Shown: piece after piece, positions 46,101-57,839 of the stretch | How positions within the stretch are numbered: position 1 is the first letter of the stretch | Layout of the letters: every line of letters begins with the position of its first letter | Assembly: GCA_922989275.2 (NCBI GenBank) | Contig: OV277857.1 | Coordinates: forward strand, 48,275,083-48,339,082 | Direction: 5' to 3' | Length of the DNA: 64,000 nucleotides | From: Gari tellinella | Taxonomy: Eukaryota; Mollusca; Bivalvia; Cardiida; Psammobiidae | The notes under the pieces: generated by a model | Database searches by the model: none | What the model was told of the DNA's origin: nothing | What the model saw: only the letters and a program-made list of their open reading frames with translations | Translations under genes and position numbers: made by a program

Positions 46101-49100
46101 AAACATACAACTTAAGGCTAAGTGGCTCGTGCAACACAGACAGCTTAAGGCTAGCAATTGGCTCATGTAACTTAAATAGACAGCTTAAGGCTATCAACTG
46201 GCTCATGTAACTGAAACAGACAGCTTAAGTCTAAGTGGCTCGTGCAACTGAAACAGATAGCTTAAGGCTTCCAACAGGCTCATGCAACTAAAACAGATAG
46301 CTGAAGGCTATCAACTGGCTCATGCAACTGAAACAGATAGCTTAAGGCTAAGTGGCTCGTTAGGCTATCAACTGGCTCATGCAACTAAAACAGATAGCTT
46401 AACGCTAGCAACTAGATCATGTAAATGAAATAGATAGCTTAAGGCTAAGTGGCTCGTGTAACTGTAACAGACAGTTTAAGGCTAAGTGGCTCGTGCAACT
46501 GTAACAGACAGCTTAAGGCTAAGTGGCTCGTGCAACTGTAACAGACAGCTTAAGGCTAGAAATTGGCTCATGTAACTGAAATAGACAGTTTTAGACTATC
46601 AACTGTCTAATGCTACTGAAACATACAACTTAAGGCTAAGTGGCTCGTGCAACACAGACAGCTTAAGGCTAACAATTTGCTCATGTAACTTAAATAGACA
46701 GCTTAAGGCTATCAACTGGCTCATGTAACTGAAACAGACAGCTTAAGTCTAAGTGGCTCGTGCAACTGAAACAGATAGCTTAAGGCTACCAACAGGCTCA
46801 TGCAACTAAAACAGATAGCTGAAGGCTATCAACTGGCTCATGCAACTGAAACAGATAGCTTAAGGCTAAGTGGCTCGTGTAACTGTAACAGACAGCTTAA
46901 GGCTATCAACTGGCTCATGCAACTAAAACAGATAGCTTAACGCTAGCAACTAGATCATGTAAATGAAATAGATAGCTTAAGGCTAAGTGGCTCGTGTAAC
47001 TGTAACAGACAGCTTAAGGCTAAGTGGCTTTTGCAACTGTAACAGACAGCTTAAGGCTAAGTGGCTCGTGTAACTGTAACAGACAGCTTAAGGCTAAGTG
47101 GCTCGTGCAACTGTAACAGACAGCTTAAGGCTAAGTGGCTCGTGCAACTGTAACAGACAGCTTAAGGCTAGCAATTGGCTCATGTAACTGAAATAGACAG
47201 CTTTGGACTATCAACTGGCTAATGCTACTGAAACATACAACTTAAGGCTAAGTGGCTCGTGCAACGCAGACAGCTTAAGGCTAGCAATTGGCTCATGTAA
47301 CTGAAATAGACAGCTTAAGGCTATCAACTGGCTCATGTAACTGAAACAGACAGCTTAAGTCTAAGTGGCTCGTGCAACTGAAACAGATAGCTTAAGGCTA
47401 CCAACAGGCTCATGCAACTAAAACAGATAGCTGAAGGCTATCAACTGGCTCATGCAACTGAAACAGATAGCTTAAGGCTAAGTGGCTCGTGCAACTGTAA
47501 CAGACAGCTTAAGGCTATCAACTGGCTCATGCAACTAAAACAGATAGCTTAACGCTAGCAAATAGATCATGTAAATGAAATAGATAGCTTAAGGCTAAGT
47601 GGCTCGTGTAACTGTAACAGACAGCTTAAGGCTAAGTGGCTTTTGCAACTGTAACAGACAGCTTAAGGCTAAGTGGCTGGTGCAACTGTAACAGACAGCT
47701 TAAGGCTAAGTGGCTCGTGTAACTGTAACAGACAGCTTAAGGCTAAGTGGCTCGTGCAACTGTAACAGACAGCTTAAGGATAGCTATTGGCTCATGTAAC
47801 TGAAATAGGCAGCTTTGGACTATCAACTGGCTAATGCTACTGAAACATACAACTTAAGGCTAAGTGGCTCGTGCAACTGTAACAGACAGCTTAAGGCTAG
47901 AAATTGGCTCATGTAAATGAAATAGACAGTTTTAGACTATCAACTGTCTAAGGCTACTGAAACATACAACTTCAGGCTAAGTGGCTCGTGCAACACAGAC
48001 AGCTTAAGGCTAGCAATTGGCTCATGTAACTTAAATAGACAGCTTAAGGCTATCAACTGGCTCATGTAACTGAAACAGACAGCTTAAGTCTAAGTGGCTC
48101 GTTAGGCTATCAACTGGCTCATGCAACTAAAACAGATAGCTTAACGCTAGCAATTAGATCATGTAAATGAAATAGATAGCTTAAGGCTAAGTGGCTCGTG
48201 TAACTGTAACAGACAGTTTAAGGCTAAGTGGCTCGTGCAACTGTAACAGACAGCTTAAGGCTAAGTGGCTCGTGCAACTGTAACAGACAGCTTAAGGCTA
48301 GAAATTGGCTCATGTAACTGAAATAGACAGTTTTAGACTATCAACTGTCTAATGCTACTGAAACATACAACTTAAGGCTAAGTGGCTCGTGCAACACAGA
48401 CAGTTTAAGGCTAGCAATTGGCTCATGTAACTGAAATAGACAGCTGAAGGCTATCAACTGGCTCATGTAACTGAAACAGACAGCTTAAGTCTAAGTGGCT
48501 CGTGCAACTGAAACAGATAGCTTAAGGCTACCAACTGGCTCATGCAACTTAAACAGATAGCTGAAGGCTATCAACCGGCTCATGCAACTGAAACAGATAG
48601 CTTAAGGCTAAGTGGCTCGTGCAACTGTAACAGACAGCTTAAGGCTATCAACTGGCTCATGCAACTAAAACAGATAGCTTAACGCTAGCAACTAGATCAT
48701 GTAAATGAAATAGATAGCTTAAGGCTAAGTGGCTCGTGTAACTGTAACAGACAGCTTAAGGCTAAGTGGCTTTTGCAACTGTAACAGACAGCTTAAGGCT
48801 AAGTGGCTCGTGAAACTGTAACAGACAGCTTAAGGCTAAGTGGCTCGTGCAACTGTAACAGACAGCTTAAGGATAGCAATTGGCTCATGTAACTGAAATA
48901 GACAGCTTTGGACTATCAACTGGCTAATGCTACTGAAACATACAACTTAAGGCTAAGTGGCTCGTGCAACGCAGACAGCTTAAGGCTAGCAATTGGCTCA
49001 TGTAACTGAAATAGACAGCTTAAGGCTATCAACTGGCTCATGTAACTGAAACAGACAGCTTAAGTCTAAGTGGCTCGTGCAACTGAAACAGATAGCTTAC

Positions 49101-52100
49101 GGCTACCAACAGGCTCATGCAACTAAAACAGATAGCTGAAGGCTATCAACTGGCTCATGCAACTGAAACAGATAGCTTAAGGCTAAGTGGCTCGTGCAAC
49201 TGTAACAGACAGCTTAAGGCTATCAACTGGCTCATGCAACTAAAACAGATAGCTTAACGCTAGCAAATAGATCATGTAAATGAAATAGATAGCTTAAGGC
49301 TAAGTGGCTCGTGTAACTGTAACAGACAGCTTAAGGCTAAGTGGCTTTTGCAACTGTAACAGACAGCTTAAGGCTAAGTGGCTGCTGCAACTGTAACAGA
49401 CAGCTTAAGGCTAAGTGGCTCGTGTAACTGTAACAGACAGCTTAAGGCTAAGTGGCTCGTGCAACTGTAACAGACAGCTTAAGGATAGCTATTGGCTCAT
49501 GTAACTGAAATAGGCAGCTTTGGACTATCAACTGGCTAATGCTACTGAAACATACAACTTAAGGCTAAGTGGCTCGTGCAACGCAGACAGCTTAAGGCTA
49601 GCAATTGGCTCATGTCACTGAAATAGACAGCTTAAGGCTATCAACTGGCTCATGTAACTGAAACAGACAGCTTAAGTCTAAGTGGCTCGTGATAGCTTAA
49701 GGCTACCAACAGGCTCATGCAACTAAAACAGATAGCTGAAGGCCATCAACTGGCTCATGCAACTGAAACAGATAGCTTAAGGCTAAGTGGCTCGTGCAAC
49801 TGTAACAGACAGCTTAAGGCTATCAACTGGCTCATGCAACTAACACAGATAGCTTAACGCTAGCAAATAGATCATGTAAATGAAATAGATAGCTTAAGGC
49901 TAAGTGGCTCGTGTAACTGTAACAGACAGCTTAAGGCTAAGTGGCTTTTGCAACTGTAACAGACAGCTTAAGGCTAAGTGGCTCGTGCAACTGTAACAGA
50001 CAGCTTAAGGCTAGAAATTGGCTCATGTAAATAAAATAGACAGTTTTAGACTATCAACTGTCTAAGGCTACTGAAACATACAACTTAAGGCTAAGTGGCT
50101 CGTGCAACACAGACAGCCTAAGGCTAGCAATTGGCTCATGTAACTTAAATAGACAGCTTAAGGCTATCAACTGGCTCATGTAACTGAAACAGACAGCTTA
50201 AGTCTAAGTGGCTCGTTAGGCTATCAACTGGCTCATGCAACTAAAACAGATAGCTTAACGGTAGCAATTAGATCATGTAAATGAAATAGATAGCTTAAGG
50301 CTAAGTGGCTCGTGTAACTGTAACAGACAGTTTAAGGCTAAGTGGCTCGTGCAACTGTTACAGACAGCTTAAGGCTAAGTGGCTCGTGCAACTGTAACAG
50401 ACAGCTTAAGGCTAGAAATTGGCTCATGTAACTGAAATAGACAGTTTTAGACTATCAACTGTCTAATGCTACTGAAACATACAACTTAAGGCTAAGTGGC
50501 TCGTGCAACACAGACAGCTTAAGGCTAGCAATTGGCTCATGTAACTGAAATAGACAGCTGAAGGCTATCAACTGGCTCATGTAACTGAAACAGACAGCTT
50601 AAGTCTAAGTGGCTCGTGCAACTGAAACAGATAGCTTAAGGCTACCAACTGGCTCATGCAACTTAAACAGATAGCTGAAGGCTATCAACCGGCTCATGCA
50701 ACTGAAACAGATAGCTTAAGGCTAAGTGGCTCGTGCAACTGTAACAGACAGCTTAAGGCTATCAACTGGCTCATGCAACTAAAACAGATAGCTTAACGCT
50801 AGCAACTAGATCATGTAAATGAAATAGATAGCTTAAGGCTAAGTGGCTCGTGTAACTGTAACAGACAGCTTAAGGCTAAGTGGCTTTTTCAACTGTAACA
50901 GACAGCTTAAGGCTAAGTGGCTCGTGAAACTGTAACAGACAGCTTAAGGCTAAGTGGCTCGTGCAACTGTAACAGACAGCTTAAGGATAGCAATTGGCTC
51001 ATGTAACTGAAATAGACAGCTTTGGACTATCAACTGGCTAATGCTACTGAAACATACAACTTAAGGCTAAGTGGCTCGTGCAACGCAGACAGCTTAAGGC
51101 TAGCAATTGGCTCATGTAACTGAAATAGACAGCTTAAGGCTATCAACTGGCTCATGTAACTGAAACAGACAGCTTAAGTCTAAGTGGCTCGTGCAACTGC
51201 AACAGATAGCTTAAGGCTACCAACAGGCTCATGCAACTAAAACAGATAGCTGAAGGCTATCAACTGGCTCATGCAACTGAAACAGATAGCTTAAGGCTAA
51301 GTGGCTCGTGCAACTGTAACAGACAGCTTAAGGCTATCAACTGGCTCATGCAACTAAAACAGATAGCTTAACGCTAGCAAATAGATCATGTAAATGAAAT
51401 AGATAGCTTAAGGCTAAGTGGCTCGTGTAACTGTAACAGACAGCTTAAGGCTAAGTGGCTTTTGCAACTGTAACAGACAGCTTAAGGCTAAGTGGCTCGT
51501 GCAACTGTAACAGACAGCTTAAGGCTAGAAATTGGCTCATGTAACTGAAATAGACAGTTTTAGACTATCAACTGTCTAAGGCTACTGAAACATACAACTT
51601 AAGGCTAAGTGGCTCGTGCAACACAGACAGCTTAAGGCTAGCAATTGGCTCATGTAACTTAAATAGACAGCTTAAGGCTATCAACTGGCTCATGTAACTG
51701 AAACAGACAGCTTAAGTCTAAGTGGCTCGTGCAACTGAAACAGATAGCTTAAGGCTACCAACAGGCTCATGCAACTAAAACAGATAGCTGAAGGCTATCA
51801 ACTGGCTCATGCAACTGAAACAGATAGCTTAAGGCTAAGTGGCTCGTTAGGCTATCAACTGGCTCATGCAACTAAAACAGATAGCTTAACGCTAGCAACT
51901 AGATCATGTAAATGAAATATATAGCTTAAGGCTAAGTGGCTCGTGTAACTGTAACAGACAGTTTAAGCCTAAGTGGCTCGTGCAACTGTAACAGACAGCT
52001 TAAGGCTAAGTGGCTCGTGCAACTGTAACAGACAGCTTAAGGCTAGAAATTGGCTCATGTAACTGAACTAGACAGTTTTAGACTATCAACTGTCTAATGC

Positions 52101-54982
52101 TACTGAAACATACAACTTAAGGCTAAGTGGCTCGTGCAACACAGACAGCTTAAGGCTAGCAATTGGCTCATGTAACTTAAATAGACAGCTTAAGGCTATC
52201 AACTGGCTCATTCAACTGAAACAGACAGCTTAAGTCTAAGTGGCTCGTGCAACTGAAACAGATAGCTTAAGGCTACCAACAGGCTCATGCAACTAAAACA
52301 GATAGCTGAAGGCTATCAACTGGCTCATGCAACTGAAACAGATAGCTTAAGGCTAAGTGGCTCGTGCAACTGTAACAGACAGCTTAAGGCTATCAACTGG
52401 CTCATGCAACTAAAACAGATAGCTTAACGCTAGCAACTAGATCATGTAAATGAAATAGATAGCTTAAGGCTAAGTGGCTCGTGTAACTGTAACAGACAGC
52501 TTAAGGCTAAGTGGCTTTTGCAACTGTAACAGACAGCTTAAGGCTAAGTGGCTCGTGTAACTGTAACAGACAGCTTAAGGCTAAGTGGCTCGTGCAACTG
52601 TAACAGACAGCTTAAGGCTAAGTGGCTCGTGCAACTGTAACAGACAGCTTAAGGCTAGCAATTGGCTCATGTAACTGAAATAGACAGCTTTGGACTATCA
52701 ACTGGCTAATGCTACTGAAACATACAACTTAAGGCTAAGTGGCTCGTGCAACGCAGACAGCTTAAGGCTAGCAATTGGCTCATGTAACTGAAATAGACAG
52801 CTTAAGGCTATCAACTGGCTCATGTAACTGAAACAGACAGCTTAAGTCTAAGTGGCTCGTGCAACTGAAACAGATAGCTTAAGGCTACCAACAGGCTCAT
52901 GCAACTAAAACAGATAGCTGAATGCTATCAACTGGCTCATGCAACTGAAACAGATAGCTTAAGGCTAAGTGGCTCGTTAGGCTATCAACTGGCTCATGCA
53001 ACTAAAACAGATAGCTTAACGCTAGCAACTAGATCATGTAAATGAAATAGATAGCTTAAGGCTAAGTGGCTCGTGTAACTTCAACAGACAGCTTAAGGCT
53101 AAGTGGCTCGTGCAACTGTAACAGACAGCTTAAGGCTAAGTGGCTCGTGCAACTGTAACAGACAGCTTAAGGCTAGAAATTGGCTCATGTAACTGAAATA
53201 GACAGTTTTAGACTATCAACTGTCTAATGCTACTGAAACATACAACTTAAGGCTAAGTGGCTCGTGTAACACAGACAGCTTAAGGCTAGCAATTGGCTCA
53301 TGTAACTGAAATAGACAGCTGAAGGCTATCAACTGGCTCATGTAACTGAAACAGACAGCTTAAGTCTACGTTGCTCGTGCAACTGAAACAGATAGCTTAA
53401 GGCTACCAACAGGCTCATGCAACTTAAACAGAAAGCTGAAGGCTATCAACTGGCTCATGCAACTGAAACAGATAGCTTAAGGCTAAGTGGCTCGTGCAAC
53501 TTTAACAGACAGCTAAAGGCTATCAACTGGCTCATGCTACTGAAACAGATAGCTTAAGGCTAAGTGGCTCGTGCAATTGTAACAGACAGCTTAAGGCTAT
53601 CAACTGGCTCATGCAACTAAAACAGATAGCTTAAGGCTAAGTGGCTCGTGTAACTTCAACAGACAGCCTAAGGCTAAGTGGCTCGTACAACTGTAACAGA
53701 CAGCTTAAGGCTAGAAATTGCCTCATGTAACTGAAATAGACAGTTTTAGACTATCAACTGTCTAATGCTACTGAAACATACAACTTAAGGCTAAGTGGCT
53801 CGTGCAACACAGACAGCTTAAGGCTAGCAATTGGCTCATGTAACTGAAATAGACAGCTGAAGGCTATCAACTGGCTCATGTAACTGAAACAGACAGCTTA
53901 AGTCTACGTTGCTCGTGCAACTGAAACAGATAGCTTAAGGCTACCAACAGGCTCATGCAACTTAAACAGATAGCTGAAGGCTATCAACTGGCTCATGCAA
54001 CTGAAACAGATAGCTTAAGGCTAAGTGGCTCGTGCAACTGTAACAGACAGCTAAAGGCTATCAACTGGCTCATGCTACTGAAACAGATAGCTTAAGGCTA
54101 AGTGGCTCGTGCAATTGTAACAGACAGCTTAAGGCTATCAACTGGCTCATGCAACTAAAACAGATAGCTTAACGCTAGCAACTAGATCATGTAACTGAAA
54201 TAGATAGCTTAAGGCTATGTGGCTCGTGTAACTGTAACAGACAGCTTAAGGCTAAGTGGCTCGTGCAACTGTAACAGACAGCTTAAGGCTAAGTGTCTCG
54301 TGCAACTGTAACAGACAGCTTAAGGCTAGCAATTGGCTCATGTAACTGAAATAGATATTTTTAGACTATCAACTGGCTAATGATACTGAAACATACAACT
54401 TAAGGCTAAGTGGCTTGTGCAACACAGACAGCTTAAGGCTAGCAATTGGCTCATGTAACTGAAATAGACAGCTTAAGGCTATCAACTGGCTCATTCAACT
54501 GAAACAGATAGCTTAAGGCTAAGTGGCTCGTGCAACTGTAACAGATAGCTAAAGGCTATCAACTGGCTCATGCTACTGAAACATATAGCTTAAGGCTAAG
54601 TGGCTCGTGCAACTGTTACAGACATCTTAAGGCTATCAACTGGCTCATGCAACTGAAACATATAGCTTAATGCTAGCAACTAGATCATGTAACTGAAATA
54701 GATAACTTAAGGCTAAGTGGCTCGTGTAACTGTAACAGACAGCTTAAGGCTAAGTGGCTCGTGCCATTGCAACAGACAGCTTAAGGCTAAGTGGCTCGTG
54801 CAACTATAACAGCCAGCTTAAGGCTAGCAATTGACTCATGTAACTGAAATAGACAGCTTAAGACTATCAACTGGCTCATGCTACTGAAACAGATAGCTTA
54901 AGGCTAAGTGGCTCGTGCAACTGTAACAGACAGCTTAAGGCTAGCACTTGGCTCAAGTAACTGAAACAGATACCTTAACGCT

Positions 54983-55225
54983 TCAAGGGACACAGGAATT
55001 ATAGGCATTTTTCAAAACTTAAATACAGATTTCGAAAAACCTAAACGCATACCCGATGTCAAAATAAAAGTCACAAGAGTAAAACTTTTTGCATTATAGA
55101 CCACTAAAATAAAATAAGACCAAATTTATTGTTTAAAGGAAAGGTGGGAGCTAGCTTAGAGCAAGTTGAAATTAAAACAGAGAGTCTCCACCTGCCCTAA
55201 ACACACAATAATAACAATAATTTAG
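54983..55225. other. Right flank of satellite; no feature recognised
   Basis: After the last degenerate monomer the sequence becomes ordinary AT-rich DNA without a monomer match. Confidence 0.5.
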
Positions 55226-55231
55226 TGATCT

Positions 55232-55249
55232 TATAGAGAGGATTGACTG
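55232..55249 (-). mobile_element. Pogo-like terminal motif, inverted, right of the satellite
   Basis: Read on the minus strand this is CAGTCAATCCTCTCTATA, 15 of 18 positions identical to the motif at 17368-17385. A second related start, CAGTCAAACCTGTGTTGAGC, lies at about 55269 on the plus strand. Confidence 0.45.
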
Positions 55250-55319
55250 GAATACTATAGACTAAAACAGTCAAACCTGTGTTGAGCAACCACTGAATAA
55301 AGATGCACAGTGATCTTGA

Positions 55320-55400
55320 AAGACAGGTGACCACTTAATGAAGGGTAAACTTTATGCAGAAGGCTCCCATAGGATATTTCTGCATGACTTATACCCTGCA
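55320..55400. repeat. Imperfect hairpin element
   Basis: GACCACTTAATGAAGGGTAA and the mirrored TATACCCTGCATTAAGCAGC surround GCAGAAGGCTCCCATAGGAT. It is a diverged relative of the TTAA-element palindromes. Confidence 0.55.
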
Positions 55401-55463
55401 TTAAGCAGCTACCTGTCATAAATATTACATATACCGGTATACCATCTTTTTTGTTGCACTTAA

Positions 55464-55704
55464 CCCTATCTGTCATAGAAGTGTCTCTTAGCGCATTCAA
55501 TTTATTCCTCCGCTGTAAAATGGTTCCAACTTATACAGTCATGAATATGTATCATAAGAAATATTTTCTTTATTCTATCAGATGGTAGCCTAAAGCAGAC
55601 TGAAAGTAAAGCAGAATGTGCCTTCAGGCGTATTCTGCTTTACTTTCAACCTACTTTAAGGAGTCACATATTTTCAAAACTAGAAACAGGCTATGGGGTG
55701 ATTG
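55464..55704 (-). mobile_element. Complete TTAA-type miniature element, inverted orientation
   Basis: TTAA at 55460-55463 and 55705-55708 flank 241 bp starting CCCTATCTGTCATAG and ending GGCTATGGGGTGATTG. The palindrome is at 55590-55660, with the mismatched centre GTGCCTTCAGGCGT. Confidence 0.75.
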
Positions 55705-55844
55705 TTAACAAAGGAATTTGTAAACGACATACAGCCTTTGCTATATCAATCCACTGTACAGTTCTCGGTCAAGATTCCAGTAATTGAATGATTTGAACGT
55801 GTGGGTGACTGTCAGTCTAATAAATACTGTTCTAAATCCGAAGG

Positions 55845-56360
55845 CAGCACAGATCTTGATCATAGGGCTCCTAAAGTAGCTCTCTGATCTGGGTCTATAC
55901 TGTTTTCAAATGTAATGAGTATAGTTTGAACGGGTCCACGGTATTAAAAGTGTTAACTGCTATCATCTAGAGGTTATACAGAGTATTATTATTAGTTCTC
56001 TTCAGTGATAAACTACTTGATGTGTGACAAACGCCACGCAGAGAGCTCCTGAAGGAGCATTCTTCGTTGCTTTTGTCCAGCATCAAGCTTTCGCCTATCT
56101 TAAACAATCACAATCGAGCTCGATTGTCGTAAAATAGAGGTTAGACTGTGTTTTGTATTTGCCGTAGCCACCGGTCTTTCTGTCACTCTTAACTTTCTGC
56201 ATGCTGTGTATTTCTTCGTCTGCAATAATTGTCGGCTGCTGGTGTTCTAAACATACAATTTTCTAATTTTCTTTTAAAAACAGGGACAGAGCGTCAAACA
56301 GTTTCGATCCTGATGAGACGTCGTATTACTCGGTGTCTCATCTGGATCCAAACTGTTTGC
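55845..56360. repeat. Three decayed palindromic elements
   Basis: Hairpins lie at about 55850-55903 (AGATCTTGATCATAGGGCTC against AGCTCTCTGATCTGGGTCT), 56036-56090 (CAGAGAGCTCC against GGAGCATTC) and 56293-56360 (AAACAGTTTCGATCCTGATG against CATCTGGATCCAAACTGTTT). The third belongs to the GGATCC/GAGACG palindrome type of 4792-4997. Confidence 0.6.
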
Positions 56361-56985
56361 AAAGATAATCACTGTGGCAGATATATCCGCCGCTAGCAGG
56401 TAAAGTGTTTATGTTGATGTTCAGTGTTTTATGTATAACATTCCTCAGTTGCCTGCTGTATTTCGTTTCGAAAGCGTGTGACAAAATGGGGGAAATCTTA
56501 AAATCTTAATATTGCTAATTTTGCTTCCCTTCTCAATGCCGATCTCTCTCTTGCATGATTCTGGTGTGGTCAAATTGAGAAGTATCTCTATTTGACTTGC
56601 TGCAATGGTGGAGGAGAGGGGTTCGTGCACACCGCATGTAATCGGGTCGCGAGGGGAATAAATGTGTTTAGTAGGTAATACTATATATAGTATTTCGACA
56701 TGGATGCATATGATTGTATAGACCGAAGTATAATTGAGTGTATTTGTCTTTTCCAGGGGAGACAAATACACGCAACTATACATCGCCACATAATTGTTTC
56801 ATATTTTGCTCTCTTTTCCCCTTTTCTTTTCTTTTGTCACTTTATATGTACATACACGTTTGAACTGTTTGTATTATGTAGTGTTGTGCTCTCCTTATCT
56901 GGAGGAAGTAAATATTATTATTATTATATTATTATTACCTGGAAATTTATAAGTGTTTGAGTGAGTAAGTCGGATATATAGGATT
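56361..56985 (+). other. No gene; retroelement-like tail with ATT microsatellite
   Basis: CTCCTTATCTGGAGGAAGTA at about 56890-56909 followed by ATTATT repeats (56911-56937) resembles a non-LTR retroelement 3' terminus. No coding remnant is clear. Confidence 0.4.
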
Positions 56986-57125
56986 TGTCATGAGTCAATG
57001 TATGAGACAAGCTGATCTCAAAGGAGTCTAGAATTGAAATGTTATTAAGCGAGCCTTGGCGAGCTTAATAACTTTTCTATTCTAGACGAAGTTGAGATCA
57101 GCTTATCTCATACATCTACACGTGA
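56986..57125. repeat. 140 bp palindrome
   Basis: ATGTATGAGACAAGCTGATC and GTCTAGAAT are mirrored by ATTCTAGAC and GATCAGCTTATCTCATACAT. The innermost arms GTTATTAAGC and TTAATAAC flank a short GAGCC-TTGGC-GAGC turn. It looks like a palindromic miniature element with small arm differences. Confidence 0.8.
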
Positions 57126-57132
57126 CAGATTC

Positions 57133-57331
57133 TTTTTCTCACATAACCAACAATTTAATACATTTTTAAAGCAATATGCCTTTTTTAGAATCCCAGTGAC
57201 GTAATTTAACGTCTTTATAAATAGTGACGTTAGAGTGACATTATCAAAGTGATCTCACACATGTTGGAGACAAGGATATTGGCAATCATTGTTCGCTATT
57301 GAAAACAGTGTATGTAGTTATGTGAGAAAAG
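57133..57331. mobile_element. Possible miniature element with TTTCTCACATAAC ends
   Basis: TTTTTCTCACATAACC at the left is the inverse of GTTATGTGAGAAAA at the right, about 200 bp apart. The interior contains GTGACGT repeats. No target duplication was established. Confidence 0.45.
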
Positions 57332-57430
57332 CCTTTACCCATAGCCTGTTTCTAATTCTGGAAATAGGTGATTATAGGAATATTATAAACTGAATGCGCT
57401 AAAATGCGCTTCTATAAGGGAAAGGGATAA
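57332..57430. mobile_element. Shortened TTAA-family copy
   Basis: CCTTTACCCATAGCCTGTTT and a small GAATGCGCTAAAATGCGCTTC hairpin region are followed by TATAAGGGAAAGGG. This is a family copy with a large internal deletion. Confidence 0.55.
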
Positions 57431-57494
57431 GCTATTTAAACCTTATTATGTACAGTGTCAATACTCATTAACTGTTGTTTATATAGAGCTTTAA

Positions 57495-57736
57495 ATCATT
57501 ATCCCATATCTTGTTTCTTATTTTGAAGATATGGGACTATTTAAAGCAGGTTGAAAGTAAAGTAGAATGCACCTTAAGGTGCATTCTGCTTTACTTTCAG
57601 CCTGCTTTAAGCTACATTCTGCTAGAATAATAAACAAATTCATATGGTACATTTTCATGACAGTATACATTTTGAATTATTTTCTTCAGTAGAGGAGTAA
57701 ATTAGGTGTAAAAAGGTGTACTTATGGGGTAATGGG
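57495..57736 (+). mobile_element. Complete TTAA-type miniature element
   Basis: TTAA at 57491-57494 and 57737-57740 flank 242 bp, starting ATCATTATCCCATATC and ending TTATGGGGTAATGGG. The palindrome at 57541-57611 is almost perfect, with arms meeting in GCACC and GGTGC. Confidence 0.8.
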
Positions 57737-57839
57737 TTAACAGTATTTGAGTCATATCGCGACTCCAGGAGACAAGTTGCTTAATCAACAACTCATTCAC
57801 ATTGATATAAAAATATGAGGTACAATGTTTTGATCTAGA

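Larger units (their letters stand above)
17388..54982 (+). repeat. 37.6 kb satellite array of 37/40 bp monomers with higher-order structure
   Basis: This is one uninterrupted tandem array. Each monomer contains GGCTCRTGYAACTG, then WAAYAGAYAGCTTAAGGCT. Type A (37 bp) has linker AAGT, CTCGTG and CTGTAACAG. Type B (40 bp) has a seven-base linker such as ATCAACT, AGCAATT or ACCAACA, CTCATG and CTGAAAYAG. At about 38 bp per unit there should be roughly 950-1000 monomers. No ORF of 60 codons exists, since most monomers carry TAA and unit lengths shift frame. GC is near 50 percent, above the flanks. The array is homogenised in its interior and more diverged at both ends. No function can be read from the sequence; a heterochromatic or structural role is only an inference. 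Confidence 0.97.

Noticed and set aside
17388..54982. CRISPR-like array
   Set aside because: The repeats are regularly spaced, but there are no unique spacers; the whole unit repeats, and the context is a spliced animal gene with transposons.
17388..54982. Centromere or telomere call
   Set aside because: The array is compatible with heterochromatin, but no sequence feature proves a centromeric role, and the unit is not a telomere repeat.
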